A stretch of DNA of 64,000 nt from Candidatus Brocadiaceae bacterium S225 (GCA_007859995.1 SMSL01000019.1:1-64000); one strand, 5' to 3'. Shown: positions 54,244 to 63,910, counted from the first letter of the stretch. Notes: generated by a model from the letters alone, not told the origin. Numbers and translations are program-made.

Positions 54244-54754
54244 CCTTCTTTTCAGTCTCAGCTTTCGGTGCCTTTGTGGTCTTTGTCGTCTTCGATGTCT
54301 TTGTCGTCTTCGATGTCTTTGTCGTCTCGGCTGGAGTCTCTTCAGTTGCAACCGCTACCTCATCAGCCACAACAGGAACCGTCTGATCAGATTTACTTGT
54401 TTTCTTTACTCGTCTACGAATTTCTTTCAACCTTGCACTCTTTCCTTTTCTATCGCGCAGGTAATACAACTTTGCACGTCTTATTTTGTGACTCTTTTTC
54501 ACTACGACGTCTACTACATTTGGAGAGTGTACTGGAAATACGCGTTCAACGCCCTCTCCCTGCACTACTCTTCTAACAGTAATTGTTATCCTGTTACCAC
54601 TGCCTTTTTTAGAAATAACAGTACCATTGAAAATCTGAATGCGCTCTTTCTCGCCTTCAACGGTTCTGACGTGCACATCAACCAGGTCACCAACCTTGCA
54701 TTGCGGTGCTTTTTCTTTCATATTCTCTTTTTCAATTTCGTCAACGATGTTCAT
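54230..54754 (-). CDS. rplS: 50S ribosomal protein L19 with long tail
   Basis: 174 residues; a normal L19 is about 115. The L19 core (VGDLVDVHVRTVEGEKERIQ; GVERVFPVHSPNV; KLYYLRDRKGKSARLKE) ends near residue 125. The rest is a Thr/Lys/Ala tail with TKTSKTTKTSKTTKTTKAP, encoded by an 18-bp tandem repeat. L19 sits at the 30S-50S interface. Preceded by AAAGGAG. Confidence 0.95.
   Translation of the reverse strand: MNIVDEIEKENMKEKAPQCKVGDLVDVHVRTVEGEKERIQIFNGTVISKKGSGNRITITVRRVVQGEGVERVFPVHSPNVVDVVVKKSHKIRRAKLYYLRDRKGKSARLKEIRRRVKKTSKSDQTVPVVADEVAVATEETPAETTKTSKTTKTSKTTKTTKAPKAETEKKDEKS
54279..54326. repeat. 18-bp tandem repeat in rplS
   Basis: About 2.7 copies of GTCTTTGTCGTCTTCGAT (plus strand), encoding the TTKTSK units of the L19 tail. 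A whole number of codons, so copy changes keep the frame. It lies 36 bases before the yraN start. Confidence 0.85.
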
Positions 54755-54788
54755 AGCTATAACTCCTTTATGTAAAGTATTGTTTATA

Positions 54789-55478
54789 TTATTCTGTTTT
54801 CTCTTTCAGCAGATCAGGCCTTCTCTCCTGTGTTCTCAAAATGGCATTTTCCATTCTCCACTCTTCTATCTTTGAATGATGACCTGACTTCAGTACTTCA
54901 GGAACCTTCATCCCCCTGAACTCTGCAGGTCTTGTATACTGTGGATATTCAAGCATTCTATTCACAAAAGACTCATCCTGCAGTGAATCATCTCCACCCA
55001 AAACTCCGGGAACCAATCTACTAATCGAATCAATTACAACCATTGCAGGTATTTCTCCACCAGTAAGAACATAATCGCCTATAGAAATTTCGAGAACATC
55101 TATTCCTGATCGTATCCTTTCATCAAACCCCTCATAGCGTCCACAAATTATCATCAAACGTGGCTTTTTCGATAAATTATCAGCTATTCCCTGATTAAAC
55201 GTCTTTCCCTGCGGGGTTAGCAATATCTTTGTTGACGCCGCATCATCAAGAAGTTCCACCGCCTCAACCGCATTAAATACCGGTTCAGGTCTCATTACCA
55301 TACCGGCACCACCCCCGTACGGCTTATCATCCACGCACCTGTGTTTATCTTTAGAGTAATCTCTGATATTGTGCAGATGGAAGCTTACAAGCTCCTTTTC
55401 GCGGGCAATTTTCAACATACTCTCTCCCAATACATTCTGAAACATTTCGGGAAACAGTGTCAAGATATCTATTCGCAT
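54789..55478 (-). CDS. trmD: tRNA (guanine37-N1)-methyltransferase
   Basis: 229 residues of normal TrmD. Starts MRIDILTLFPEMFQNVLG; contains HCRVDDKPYGGGAGMVM-like RCVDDKPYGGGAGMVM, LMIICGRYEGFDERI, EISIGDYVLTGGEIPAMV and the trefoil-knot SAM site. Methylates G37 next to the anticodon. 21 bases after rpsP; rimM, which usually lies between them, is missing. Confidence 0.96.
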   Translation of the reverse strand: MRIDILTLFPEMFQNVLGESMLKIAREKELVSFHLHNIRDYSKDKHRCVDDKPYGGGAGMVMRPEPVFNAVEAVELLDDAASTKILLTPQGKTFNQGIADNLSKKPRLMIICGRYEGFDERIRSGIDVLEISIGDYVLTGGEIPAMVVIDSISRLVPGVLGGDDSLQDESFVNRMLEYPQYTRPAEFRGMKVPEVLKSGHHSKIEEWRMENAILRTQERRPDLLKEKTE

Positions 55479-55499
55479 AAGTAACCTGCTAAATATTCT

Positions 55500-55754
55500 T
55501 TATGATTTAATTCCTATTTTGTTCTTTTTGAGAATGCTGGCTACCGTTTCAGTTGGTTGAGCGCCGACACTAAGCCAGTATTCGATCCTTTCTCTCTTTA
55601 ATACAACCTTTTTTTCTTCATCTTTTTGCATCGGATCATAAGTACCTAACTGTTCAATACTTCTTCCGTCTCGTTCTTCCCTTGCATCAAACGCACAAAG
55701 CCTGAAAAAAGCCCTGTTTTTTCGTCCCATTCTCTTTAATCTTAATTTTACCAT
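55500..55754 (-). CDS. rpsP: 30S ribosomal protein S16
   Basis: 84 residues, starts MVKLRLKRMGRKNRAFFRL with DAREERDGRSIEQLGTYDP, the S16 signature, and ends near VASILKKNKIGI. AAGGAGA before the ATG. Follows ffh by 60 bases and precedes trmD. Confidence 0.96.
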   Translation of the reverse strand: MVKLRLKRMGRKNRAFFRLCAFDAREERDGRSIEQLGTYDPMQKDEEKKVVLKRERIEYWLSVGAQPTETVASILKKNKIGIKS

Positions 55755-55814
55755 ATAACGATTCTCCTTATCCTATTTATGTTTTAATAAATCTAACTTG
55801 ATCGCACTTAATGA

Positions 55815-57203
55815 TCACTTCTTTTTTCTTTTTACCTTCTTTCGTTTACTCCTGATCTTCCTGGGAAGCTTCATGGCATCTACCGACATCCCCCCCTCTC
55901 CCTGAAAGCTTTTGGGATCAATATCACCCAGAGACCTGAACATTTTCTTCATCTGCTTAAATTGTTTCAGTAACTGGCTTACATCCTGTGAGTTTGTTCC
56001 ACTTCCATGAGATATTCTATGTCTCCTGCTGCCTTCAATCTTATCAGGATTCATTCGCTCTTCAATCGTCATTGACCGAATAATGGCCTCAACTCTTTTT
56101 AGTTGATTTTCATCAACATCCATCCCCTTCATTTTTTTGCCCATTCCGGGAATCATGCCGAGTATATCCTTCATTGACCCCATCTTCTTTACCTGCTGTA
56201 ACTGGCCGAGAAAGTCGTCAAGGGTTAGTGTATTATCTTTAATCTTTTTTTCTAATTTTTCAGCATCTTTCTCATCAATAGCCAGCTGAGCTTTTTCAAC
56301 CAGAGAAACAACATCACCCATTCCCAGAATTCTGGAAGCCATTCTGTCAGGGTGAAATTCCTCAAGTTTGTCAAGCTTTTCACCTACTCCAACAAATTTT
56401 ATAGGCTTACCGGTAACAGCTTTAATTGATAATGCGGCACCTCCCCTTGTATCACCATCTAATTTTGTTAAGATCACACCGTCAAAATTCAGCTGCGAAT
56501 GGAACTCTTTAGCGCTGTTAACAGCATCCTGACCGGTCATAGAATCACACACAAAGAAGATCTGTGTCGGTTTTATCTGTTTCTTTATCTGATTCAACTC
56601 CAACATCAACTCTTCATCAACATGCAATCTGCCTGCAGTATCCAGAATGACAACATTATGCTTGTCAAGAAATGCGCGCTTCATCGCCCATTTGCATATC
56701 TTAAGGGGGCTAGAACCTTTTTCAGTATATACCGGGATATTAAGCTGTTTCCCGATTACCTGCAACTGCTCAATAGCAGCCGGTCTCTGAACATCAGCAG
56801 CTACGAGTAATGGGCTTTTACCTTTTGATAAAATCATACTCGCCAGCTTACCCGCAGTTGTAGTTTTTCCACTTCCCTGCAATCCTGCAAGCATGATGAC
56901 CGTAATGTCCCCGTCCACATACTTTATGGTGGAATCACCGGGGCCCATAAGATTTGCCATCTCAGTCTGCACTATCTTTATTATCTGCTGGCCCGGTGTA
57001 ACGCTTTTAAGGACTTCCTCTCCGACTGCCTTTTCTGTAACCTTTTTTATAAAATCCTTTACGACCTTATAGTTTGTATCTGCTTCGAGAAGCGCAACCC
57101 TTACTTCACGCATACCATCTTGTATGTTTTGCTCGGTCAGCCTGCCCCTGCCGCGCATTTTATTAAATATTGTTTCAAAATTTCCGGTAATTGATTCAAA
57201 CAT
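55815..57203 (-). CDS. ffh: Signal recognition particle protein Ffh
   Basis: 462 residues in NG and M domains. Walker A GLQGSGKTT (about 107-115), DTAGR, TKLDGDTRGGAALS; the M domain (about 320-440) has methionine-rich GMIPGMGKKMKGM and the RNA-binding block SMTIEERMNPDKI then RRHRISHGSGT. Ends in basic RKIRSKRKKVKRKKK. Targets nascent membrane proteins to FtsY. First gene of the rpsP-trmD-rplS line. Confidence 0.96.
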   Translation of the reverse strand: MFESITGNFETIFNKMRGRGRLTEQNIQDGMREVRVALLEADTNYKVVKDFIKKVTEKAVGEEVLKSVTPGQQIIKIVQTEMANLMGPGDSTIKYVDGDITVIMLAGLQGSGKTTTAGKLASMILSKGKSPLLVAADVQRPAAIEQLQVIGKQLNIPVYTEKGSSPLKICKWAMKRAFLDKHNVVILDTAGRLHVDEELMLELNQIKKQIKPTQIFFVCDSMTGQDAVNSAKEFHSQLNFDGVILTKLDGDTRGGAALSIKAVTGKPIKFVGVGEKLDKLEEFHPDRMASRILGMGDVVSLVEKAQLAIDEKDAEKLEKKIKDNTLTLDDFLGQLQQVKKMGSMKDILGMIPGMGKKMKGMDVDENQLKRVEAIIRSMTIEERMNPDKIEGSRRHRISHGSGTNSQDVSQLLKQFKQMKKMFRSLGDIDPKSFQGEGGMSVDAMKLPRKIRSKRKKVKRKKK

Positions 57204-57402
57204 TATTACGCCTTTTCAGTATTTCTCATGCATATGTCTCAACGAGTCCATATGCTTACCCAATAAAACGTTCCCATGCACAATACGTACATTGTCAGAT
57301 AAAATACCCCGACTGAAAAAGATTATAACTTAATATAAATTGAAGGAATATTCAACGTAAATTATTTTAGGATGCGCCCTTAGAGGTAGAAAAAAACAAC
57401 AT

Positions 57403-58701
57403 TTACTCCTTTTCCCGCCAAATCTTTGCGCCAAGGCATGCCAGGCGATCTTCCAGTCTTTCATATCCTCTATCGATATGATAAAGTCGTCTGATCTCTG
57501 TTACACCTTTAGCTGCCAACCCCGCAACTATAAGCGATGCGCTCGCTCTTAAATCAGATGCCATCACTGTTGTTCCGGAAAGCGACGATACGCCTTTAAT
57601 AATTGCAATAGCATCGTCATTCCTGATATTTGCGCCCAACCTGTTGAGTTCCGCAACATGCATAAATCTATGTGGAAATACCCTCTCTGTTATAATACTC
57701 GTCCCATTTGCAATACTCAGCAGTGCGGTGAATTGAGCCTGCATGTCAGTAGGCATGCCGGGGTACGGCAGTGTAGTGATGTTTATCGGCTTAATGTTCC
57801 CATCGCTTTTGACTGTGCATTCACCACTTTTTACACTGCCTGGAATATTCATACCGAAGTCAGGCATCTTAATATCAACACCGGCTTCCCGTAACTTATC
57901 TATAACAGAAGACAGATAACATGACGCATCATTCTCCAATGTTATGTTCCCTCCGGTTATTGCACCTGCAATCATAATGGTTCCGGCTTCGATTCTGTCT
58001 GGTATTATCTCATATTCAACACCGTTCAGTTTATCAACTCCATCAATGACAAGGTTGTTTTCGCCGATTGCGGTTATATTAGCCCCTGCTTTATTCAGAA
58101 AATTTGCTAGATCCTGCACTTCAGGCTCACAGGCTGCATTCTCTACTATAGTCCTTCCCTCTGCAAGTACAGCTGCCATGATAATATTACAGGTACCTAA
58201 AACTGTTGAACCGTACGGCCCTCCAAGATAAACATCACTCCCTTTCAGCTTTTCCCCCGTAGCAAATATATATCCATCCCTCACTTCAACCTTGGCGCCA
58301 AGCGACTCAACGCCTTTAATATGAATATCTATTGGCCTGGAGCCAATTGAGCATCCACCCGGAATAGACACTTGCGCCATTCCCCGTTTTCCGAGAAGAG
58401 GTCCCAGAACGCAAATTGACGCCCTCATCGTCCTGACAAGATCATATGGAGCTATTATATTTTTTTCAGACTTAACAGTAATGTCAAGTGAACCGTCCGG
58501 GCATCTCTTAATATCTGTACCAAGCTCATTAAGGATCTTGCAAAGGGTTGCTACATCTGTAAGCTCAGGTATACCCTTTAACTTCGACGTTCCATTTAAC
58601 AGCAGACACGCGGCCATGATAGGCAATGCGGCATTCTTAGCTCCATTAACTCTGACCTTCCCATTTAGGGGATAACCACCCTCAATTACCATTTTTTCCA
58701 T
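57403..58701 (-). CDS. murA: UDP-GlcNAc enolpyruvyltransferase
   Basis: 432 residues. Starts MEKMVIEGGYPLNGKVRVNG; key blocks VNGAKNAALPIMAA, VRTMRASICVLGPLL and SIPGGCSIGSRPIDIHIKG with the catalytic Cys, IPDRIEAGTIM, PYPGMPTDMQAQFTAL and DLRASASLIVAGL. First step of peptidoglycan synthesis; its presence fits anammox and other planctomycetes that keep a cell wall. Close to fabD (40 bases). Confidence 0.96.
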   Translation of the reverse strand: MEKMVIEGGYPLNGKVRVNGAKNAALPIMAACLLLNGTSKLKGIPELTDVATLCKILNELGTDIKRCPDGSLDITVKSEKNIIAPYDLVRTMRASICVLGPLLGKRGMAQVSIPGGCSIGSRPIDIHIKGVESLGAKVEVRDGYIFATGEKLKGSDVYLGGPYGSTVLGTCNIIMAAVLAEGRTIVENAACEPEVQDLANFLNKAGANITAIGENNLVIDGVDKLNGVEYEIIPDRIEAGTIMIAGAITGGNITLENDASCYLSSVIDKLREAGVDIKMPDFGMNIPGSVKSGECTVKSDGNIKPINITTLPYPGMPTDMQAQFTALLSIANGTSIITERVFPHRFMHVAELNRLGANIRNDDAIAIIKGVSSLSGTTVMASDLRASASLIVAGLAAKGVTEIRRLYHIDRGYERLEDRLACLGAKIWREKE

Positions 58702-58740
58702 ACTAAATTAATCTCTCAATTCCTGAATTCTTAAAGTTAT

Positions 58741-59583
58741 TTACGTTATCTGTGCGATTAATTTGGTTAATACATTACCCGGACCTATCTCTTCAAATTC
58801 CGGTTCAGGCTGCAGTTTGAGATATTGAATAGATTCTACCCAACGTACCGGATTGCTGATCTGCCGGACCATGTTATTCATGGTTTCATCGCTTTGATAA
58901 GGAGCTGCAGTATAGTTGGCAATTACCGGGATTTCTGCAGGTTTAAATTCAAAGTTCTTCAGGAAATCAGAAAACTCATTCTGGGCATCCTGCATATAAC
59001 GAGAATGAAATGCACCACTTACCTTTAATGGGATGAACAATCTTACACCTGCCTCTTCAAAAACGGCCTTAACAGCGTCAATGTCCTCTTTTCGTCCGGA
59101 AATTACAGTCTGTTTTGGAGAATTAAGATTTGCAATATCGATTGACTCAAAAGAGGAATCTTTTAAAACCTGTTTAATCTTATCCGGTTGCATGCCAATA
59201 ACTGCCGCCATACCTCCCCCGGTCACCTTGACCATAGTCTGTCCTCTTTTTTGTACTATCTTTAAACCTGTCAAAAAGTCGAACACGCCGGCAGCAAAAA
59301 GAGCGTTATATTCGCCAAGACTATGCCCGGCAACAAAATCAGGACGAATATCTGTCTTTTCTGTTTTACTCAAATAGGTAAGCGCATTCACTATATACAG
59401 TGCCGGTTGTGTATAATCCGTCTGATTAAGTCTATTTTCCGGATCGTCCAGACAAAGGCTTTTGATTGAACAACCTAACACCTCGTCAGCCTGCTTCACG
59501 AATTCAGGAAATTGATCAAACAACTCCCCCCCCATTCCGGGAGATTGTGACCCTTGACCCGGAAACACATATATTTTAGTCAT
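58741..59583 (-). CDS. fabD: Malonyl-CoA:ACP transacylase
   Basis: 280 residues. Starts with YVFPGQGSQSPGMGGEL, has GHSLGEYNALFAAG (catalytic Ser about 92), QKRGQTMV (the Arg), and GAFHSRYMQ with the catalytic His. Loads malonyl groups on ACP for fatty acid synthesis. GGAGTGAGGA lies just before the ATG. No other fab genes are in the window. Confidence 0.95.
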   Translation of the reverse strand: MTKIYVFPGQGSQSPGMGGELFDQFPEFVKQADEVLGCSIKSLCLDDPENRLNQTDYTQPALYIVNALTYLSKTEKTDIRPDFVAGHSLGEYNALFAAGVFDFLTGLKIVQKRGQTMVKVTGGGMAAVIGMQPDKIKQVLKDSSFESIDIANLNSPKQTVISGRKEDIDAVKAVFEEAGVRLFIPLKVSGAFHSRYMQDAQNEFSDFLKNFEFKPAEIPVIANYTAAPYQSDETMNNMVRQISNPVRWVESIQYLKLQPEPEFEEIGPGNVLTKLIAQIT

Positions 59584-59634
59584 TCCTCACTCCACAATGT
59601 AAAAAAGTTAAAAGTCCCTGGTTTTTTTTGGAGT

Positions 59635-59701
59635 GCAGTGATCGCCTGTCCGCCAGCATGGCGGGTATCACTGCTTTAATATGCATCATCACGGATGATG
59701 C
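59635..59701. repeat. Two adjacent hairpin repeats
   Basis: First: GCAGTGAT / ATCACTGC (59635-59642, 59667-59674) enclosing CCGCC-AGCAT-GGCGG. Second: GCATCATC-ACG-GATGATGC (59683-59701), shared with the window's first bases. Both lie downstream of the rSAM fragment on the minus strand, 50 bases upstream of fabD. Neither is followed by a T run. Confidence 0.6.
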
Positions 59702-59750
59702 GCTCCATATAATAATACATAAAAGCAGAAAGACATCAAACAGAAACTAC

Positions 59751-60053
59751 TTATCCATGAATATACTCAATAGATTCCACCACCTCGTCAACCGTCTGCC
59801 CCGGCATACCGATAAGGAGATAGATACCAATATCCCAGGCGTAATCATTATGATCATAAACTACGCCGGAATCAACTTCCGCCTCACGAAGATGATACAT
59901 GGCTGTTTCAAGCTCTCGGCGACTCACCTTATTACCAGACGCCTTCTGTAACGCCGCGGATGTACCTTCAAAGCCTAACCTGATCGTTCTGAAACCGGAC
60001 ATCCTGAGTAATCGAGCCAACTGTCGGTCTATGTGTTTCGCGTGCTTCATCAC
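59751..60053 (-). pseudogene. Fragment of a B12 radical SAM protein
   Basis: 100 codons matching only the middle-to-late barrel of B12-binding radical SAM enzymes: HIDRQLARLLRMSGFRTIRL, FEGTSAALQKASGNKVSRRE, IGIYLLIGMPGQTVDEVVES. The CxxxCxxC cluster and the B12 domain are missing and the end (EYIHG) is abrupt. Likely a broken gene rather than a small protein. It is not part of the neighbouring radical SAM gene at 60130. Confidence 0.7.
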
Positions 60054-60129
60054 TTTTAGTTTTTAACATCAGTATCTATCTGTGAAAATCTGTGGCCAGA
60101 GTTTTTCCCTTCTTATCCTCGGCCCCTTT

Positions 60130-61638
60130 TCACTTCAACATTTTACATTCATTGTTTTCTAATGCAGATAGGGATTCTTCAAAATGTTCAATCAATTTTT
60201 CGTTCAGCTGCCTGGAAAACTGATCGTTTTCATCGTACACACAAGAATCAAAATCCATGTTTTTAAGATCTCTGTTATCAAAGATCTCTTTCAGTGACTG
60301 TAGACAGAAGGTGTTAATATCTTCAGATAGAGCTTCTACAGATTTTTCTTTAAATTCATAGGTGCATTCATACATGATTTCAGAAACCGATTTGGAACCA
60401 TTGTTTTTCTTTTCATAATCGAGAGTTCCCTGGAATATCGTCTGTTTATGGTGTAAGAGATGTGCCGTAACACTTGGCAGGTTCAGCATTTTCATCTCCT
60501 TGAGAAATTCAAAATTTTCTCTTACATCTGCAAGTGTAGAATCCGGATCGAACATGATGAATCCGTAATTGGGTTCAATACCATACTTCCTAAGCGTAAT
60601 AATAGCACTCTTATTATCCTCAACCGTTGTATATTTTCTGAATTTAGTCAAGGATCTCTGGCTTCCACTTTCTACGCCAAGAAACACATCCACAAGTCCA
60701 GCCTTGACCAGTGCTTCAATAGTCGCTCCCTCCACATCATTAACCCTGCATTCGATCCCAAACTTAATATTGATGCCGTTATCAACTAAGAGGCATGCAA
60801 ACTCACTGGCGCGTTCCTTCCCTTTTCTACCAGGCCCGAAAAAATTAGCATCGGCAAAATAGAAATATCGTTCTCCATGTGTTTCATAAATGTTGGATAT
60901 TTCATTAAATATGTTTTCCGGACTTCTCCCTCGCCATTGTGATTCATCTCCATAAAAATTATCCAGATAGCAGAAGGTACATTTTCCATAGCATCCCCTG
61001 CTGGCAAGAATATAGGTCGATATGCCCTTCTTCTTTTTCAGTTCGTAATCATTACGAAAAGGAGATGGAAGATTGTCAAGGTTTGAAACAGGTTTTCTTG
61101 GTCTGTTCTGCACAAGGCCGTCTTTCACGACAGTATTGTCAGATTTACTATTAGATGCATGAAACGCAAGTCCATCAATTGTGTATAGATCTGAATTGCC
61201 TTTATTGTTTACGACAGTGTCTGCAAGTTCCAAAAACGTTCTCTCAGGCTCACCTATAGTTATAGAGTCAATAAAAGAATGTTCTATCAGTAGATCTTTG
61301 AATGCAAATGTTGGAAAGTGACCGTAAAGGTTTATGTGGATATCAGGAATATTCTTCTTAAGGGTGGCAAGGGTTTTGAAAATATCACTTGTATACTCCC
61401 ATAAATAGACGAGATGAACGCCTAATAATTTAAAGCTTTTTCCTCTCAGTTCTTGAATCGCTCTATCGAAAGACCACTGGTAAAGATTTGCATCAACGAC
61501 TGCAACATCAAGATGACGGGACATCAGCGTTGAGGCAATGTAACCCGTCATCAGGCAGGCAGAAAGCGGAGTATTAACAACAGATTCATATCTTTCAGGT
61601 GATCTTGGTCTTGGATGCTCTAATAGAACGATGGACAT
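60130..61638 (-). CDS. B12-binding radical SAM enzyme
   Basis: About 502 residues from MSIVLLEHPRPRSPERYES, chosen because an earlier in-frame start adds a hydrophobic 52-residue stretch unlike this family. A B12-type domain (about 15-150; YGHFPTFAFKDLL, DSITIGEPERTFLELADTV) precedes the radical SAM barrel with RGCYGKCTFCYLDNFYGD (Cx3Cx2C), then YFYFADANFFGP, FLGVESGSQRSL and YGFIMFDPDSTL. Possible roles: methylation or ring formation on a lipid or peptide. Single gene; substrate unknown. Confidence 0.88.
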   Translation of the reverse strand: MSIVLLEHPRPRSPERYESVVNTPLSACLMTGYIASTLMSRHLDVAVVDANLYQWSFDRAIQELRGKSFKLLGVHLVYLWEYTSDIFKTLATLKKNIPDIHINLYGHFPTFAFKDLLIEHSFIDSITIGEPERTFLELADTVVNNKGNSDLYTIDGLAFHASNSKSDNTVVKDGLVQNRPRKPVSNLDNLPSPFRNDYELKKKKGISTYILASRGCYGKCTFCYLDNFYGDESQWRGRSPENIFNEISNIYETHGERYFYFADANFFGPGRKGKERASEFACLLVDNGINIKFGIECRVNDVEGATIEALVKAGLVDVFLGVESGSQRSLTKFRKYTTVEDNKSAIITLRKYGIEPNYGFIMFDPDSTLADVRENFEFLKEMKMLNLPSVTAHLLHHKQTIFQGTLDYEKKNNGSKSVSEIMYECTYEFKEKSVEALSEDINTFCLQSLKEIFDNRDLKNMDFDSCVYDENDQFSRQLNEKLIEHFEESLSALENNECKMLK

Positions 61639-61799
61639 GTTTCGGCGAATTAGACAAGATAACAGGATAGTAAGGATTAATAAATAAGAAGAAAAACTAA
61701 AGAAAAACATCACCGTAAGTCGCAAAAAAACAACAGAATTTGGCCACAGATCTTCACTCCGCGGATAAGAGGCGCCAAGGACAAGGATGGACACTGATA

Positions 61800-63143
61800 T
61801 TAGAAACCATTTGATGACACTGCCGCAGAGTAGCTTCTTTTTCTGCTATTTTTCAGATCATCTTCATAATATTCCATCACACCCTTTAACGAACATACCG
61901 AACCGCACATTGTGCATGTCTCCTCTTCCATTGGTGGTCTGCTTTTTCTTATCTCCTCAGCTCTCTCTGAAGTGATAGCCGTTTCAAACTGTGTTTTCCA
62001 GTCAAGATCTCTCCTCGCAATACCCATTTTCAAGTCCTGGTTTTTAACTTTATCCTTAAGTTTCACCATATCTCCAACATGAGTAGCGACTTTTGCGGCC
62101 ATAACGCCTTCTCTAACATCATCAGGTGTTGGAAGCGCAAGATGTTCTGGAGGTGTGACGTAACAGATAAAATCAGCGCCATAGCGTGATGACAGAGCCG
62201 CGCCGATTGCAGCAGATATATGGTCATATCCCGGCGTCACGTCGGTAGTGATTGGGCCAAGCATGTAAAATGGAGCGTTATTGCTCATTCTCTTTTGTAT
62301 AATTACATTCGCCTCTATTTCATCTATTGGTATGTGTCCGGGGCCTTCTACAATTATCTGAACGCCCTTACTCTGAGCATATTCAGCAACCTCTGAATTC
62401 ATAATCAATTCCTGGATTTGAGCCCTGTCTGTGCTGTCATGTACGGCCCCGGCTCTTAATCCATTCCCAAGGCTTAAAATTACATCATATTTCTTCATTA
62501 TATCGATGAGCCTGTCAAGTTCTTCATATAATGGGTTTTCTTTTTTATTATGGTTCATCCATGCGGTTAAGAATGAACCTCCCCTGCTTACAAGACCGCC
62601 ATATCTATATCCCTGCTTTCTGAGACGCTCTAGTGTAATCATGTTTATGCCGCAGTGAATCGCCATAAAGCCAATTCCTTCTGCTGCCTGTCTTTCAATA
62701 ATCTCAAAAAGAAAATCGGATTCCATGTGTACGACAGAACCCTTTTTATCAATAGTTTCCATTACCGCCTGGTACAGCGGCACTGTTCCGACTGTTAAAC
62801 TGATTGCATCAAGGACCCTTTTTCTTATCTCACCTAAATCACCACCGGTCGAAAGTTCCATCAGTGTGTCAGCACCGGCCTTTTCAGCAACTTTGGCCTT
62901 CTCTACTTCCATATCAAAATCAATAATGTCCGGAGAGGTCCCGATACTTGCATTTATCTTTGTCCTCAGACCCTGTCCGATACCGATAACCCTGCATTTT
63001 CTTTGAGGATTCGCGTTTATGACAATGTGACCATTAGCAATTCCATCGCGTATATATTCAGGAGTGACATCATCATAGGCTGCGGCCTCCTTCATCTCCG
63101 GAGTAATTTCGCCATCTCTGGCCCTGTCAAGTTGCGTCTTCAT
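61800..63143 (-). CDS. thiC: Phosphomethylpyrimidine synthase ThiC
   Basis: 447 residues, the shorter ThiC type. Blocks: GNINTIVINANPQRK-like HIVINANPQRKCRVIGIGQG, ADTLMELSTGGDLGEIRK, MAIHCGINMITLERL, SRGGSFLTAWM, EGPGHIPIDEIEANV, LGPITTDVTPGYDHISAAIG and C-terminal CTMCGSVC for the 4Fe-4S cluster. Makes HMP-P for thiamine from aminoimidazole ribotide. GGGGAAGG precedes the ATG. No TPP riboswitch is seen upstream. Confidence 0.95.
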   Translation of the reverse strand: MKTQLDRARDGEITPEMKEAAAYDDVTPEYIRDGIANGHIVINANPQRKCRVIGIGQGLRTKINASIGTSPDIIDFDMEVEKAKVAEKAGADTLMELSTGGDLGEIRKRVLDAISLTVGTVPLYQAVMETIDKKGSVVHMESDFLFEIIERQAAEGIGFMAIHCGINMITLERLRKQGYRYGGLVSRGGSFLTAWMNHNKKENPLYEELDRLIDIMKKYDVILSLGNGLRAGAVHDSTDRAQIQELIMNSEVAEYAQSKGVQIIVEGPGHIPIDEIEANVIIQKRMSNNAPFYMLGPITTDVTPGYDHISAAIGAALSSRYGADFICYVTPPEHLALPTPDDVREGVMAAKVATHVGDMVKLKDKVKNQDLKMGIARRDLDWKTQFETAITSERAEEIRKSRPPMEEETCTMCGSVCSLKGVMEYYEDDLKNSRKRSYSAAVSSNGF

Positions 63144-63343
63144 TTAATACCTTCCCCTTTCAATTAATATAATAGCTTTCAAAATACCTCAAAATTCTAG
63201 GATAATAAGTAATAATTGTCAAAATATTTTTGGTTTGACGGTATAATTCTTTATTATCAGGCCATGTGGCCTTAGCTTTGGCGTAGCAAAGTTGTAAACA
63301 ATCCCTTAATTTCTTAATACTTCAATTCTCAAATCCCAAAAGC

Positions 63344-63910
63344 TCATTTCATATCTTTAAGTTTTTTCCACCACTCATTCGGATCTGATTGTTTTAAAAT
63401 TGAAAGAAGCTTTTTAGATGATTCACAATGTAGCCTATCATCAGCCCTGTCGAGCCAATCAACTGCAGCATCATAACCTTTGACCTGGTACTCTCTGGCC
63501 TGCATCGCACATTCCAGTATATCCGCGTCTTTAGCAACCATGCTCTCCTTACTTTCCTGATTTGTTAACTCACTCAAGACATCAGCTATCTCATCACCTA
63601 TATGACCTTTTAAGGGTTCTAACTGATCCTGAGTTGCTCTTTCTCCAGCCTCTTCAAGGTTTATGTATTTTTGTGCTACTTTATGCAGATCGTTTGTTCT
63701 CGCCTCATGTACATCATGGAACAGGCACATCATAATCACTTTAGAGGTATCAACTTTTTCTAATTTTGCCAATATATATCCCAGGATCGTACAACGAAAA
63801 GAGTGTTCAGCTACACTCTCAGGATTTTTATTACCAATCAACCACCATCCGCTTCTATCAACATTTTTTAAATATCCTGCTTCAAACAGAAAATGTACCA
63901 ACCCCTGCAT
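63344..63910 (-). CDS. HD-domain phosphohydrolase (YfbR-like)
   Basis: 188 residues. HD motif residues: H in ESVAEHSFRCTILGYIL (about 34), HD in MMCLFHDVHEARTNDL (about 65-66), and D in VAKDADILECAMQAREY (about 126). The order matches the YfbR/5'-deoxynucleotidase subgroup. Probably dephosphorylates dNMPs. AGGAGG lies 8 bases before the ATG. 200 bases upstream of thiC on the same strand. Confidence 0.85.
   Translation of the reverse strand: MQGLVHFLFEAGYLKNVDRSGWWLIGNKNPESVAEHSFRCTILGYILAKLEKVDTSKVIMMCLFHDVHEARTNDLHKVAQKYINLEEAGERATQDQLEPLKGHIGDEIADVLSELTNQESKESMVAKDADILECAMQAREYQVKGYDAAVDWLDRADDRLHCESSKKLLSILKQSDPNEWWKKLKDMK

Noticed and set aside
54243..54351. Arg-rich N-terminal extension of YraN
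   Set aside because: It is the L19 tail read in another frame; the ATG at 54243 has its own ribosome binding site.
63144..63343. TPP riboswitch upstream of thiC
   Set aside because: No CTGAGA or the usual ACCTGA...GATAATGCC core on the minus strand.
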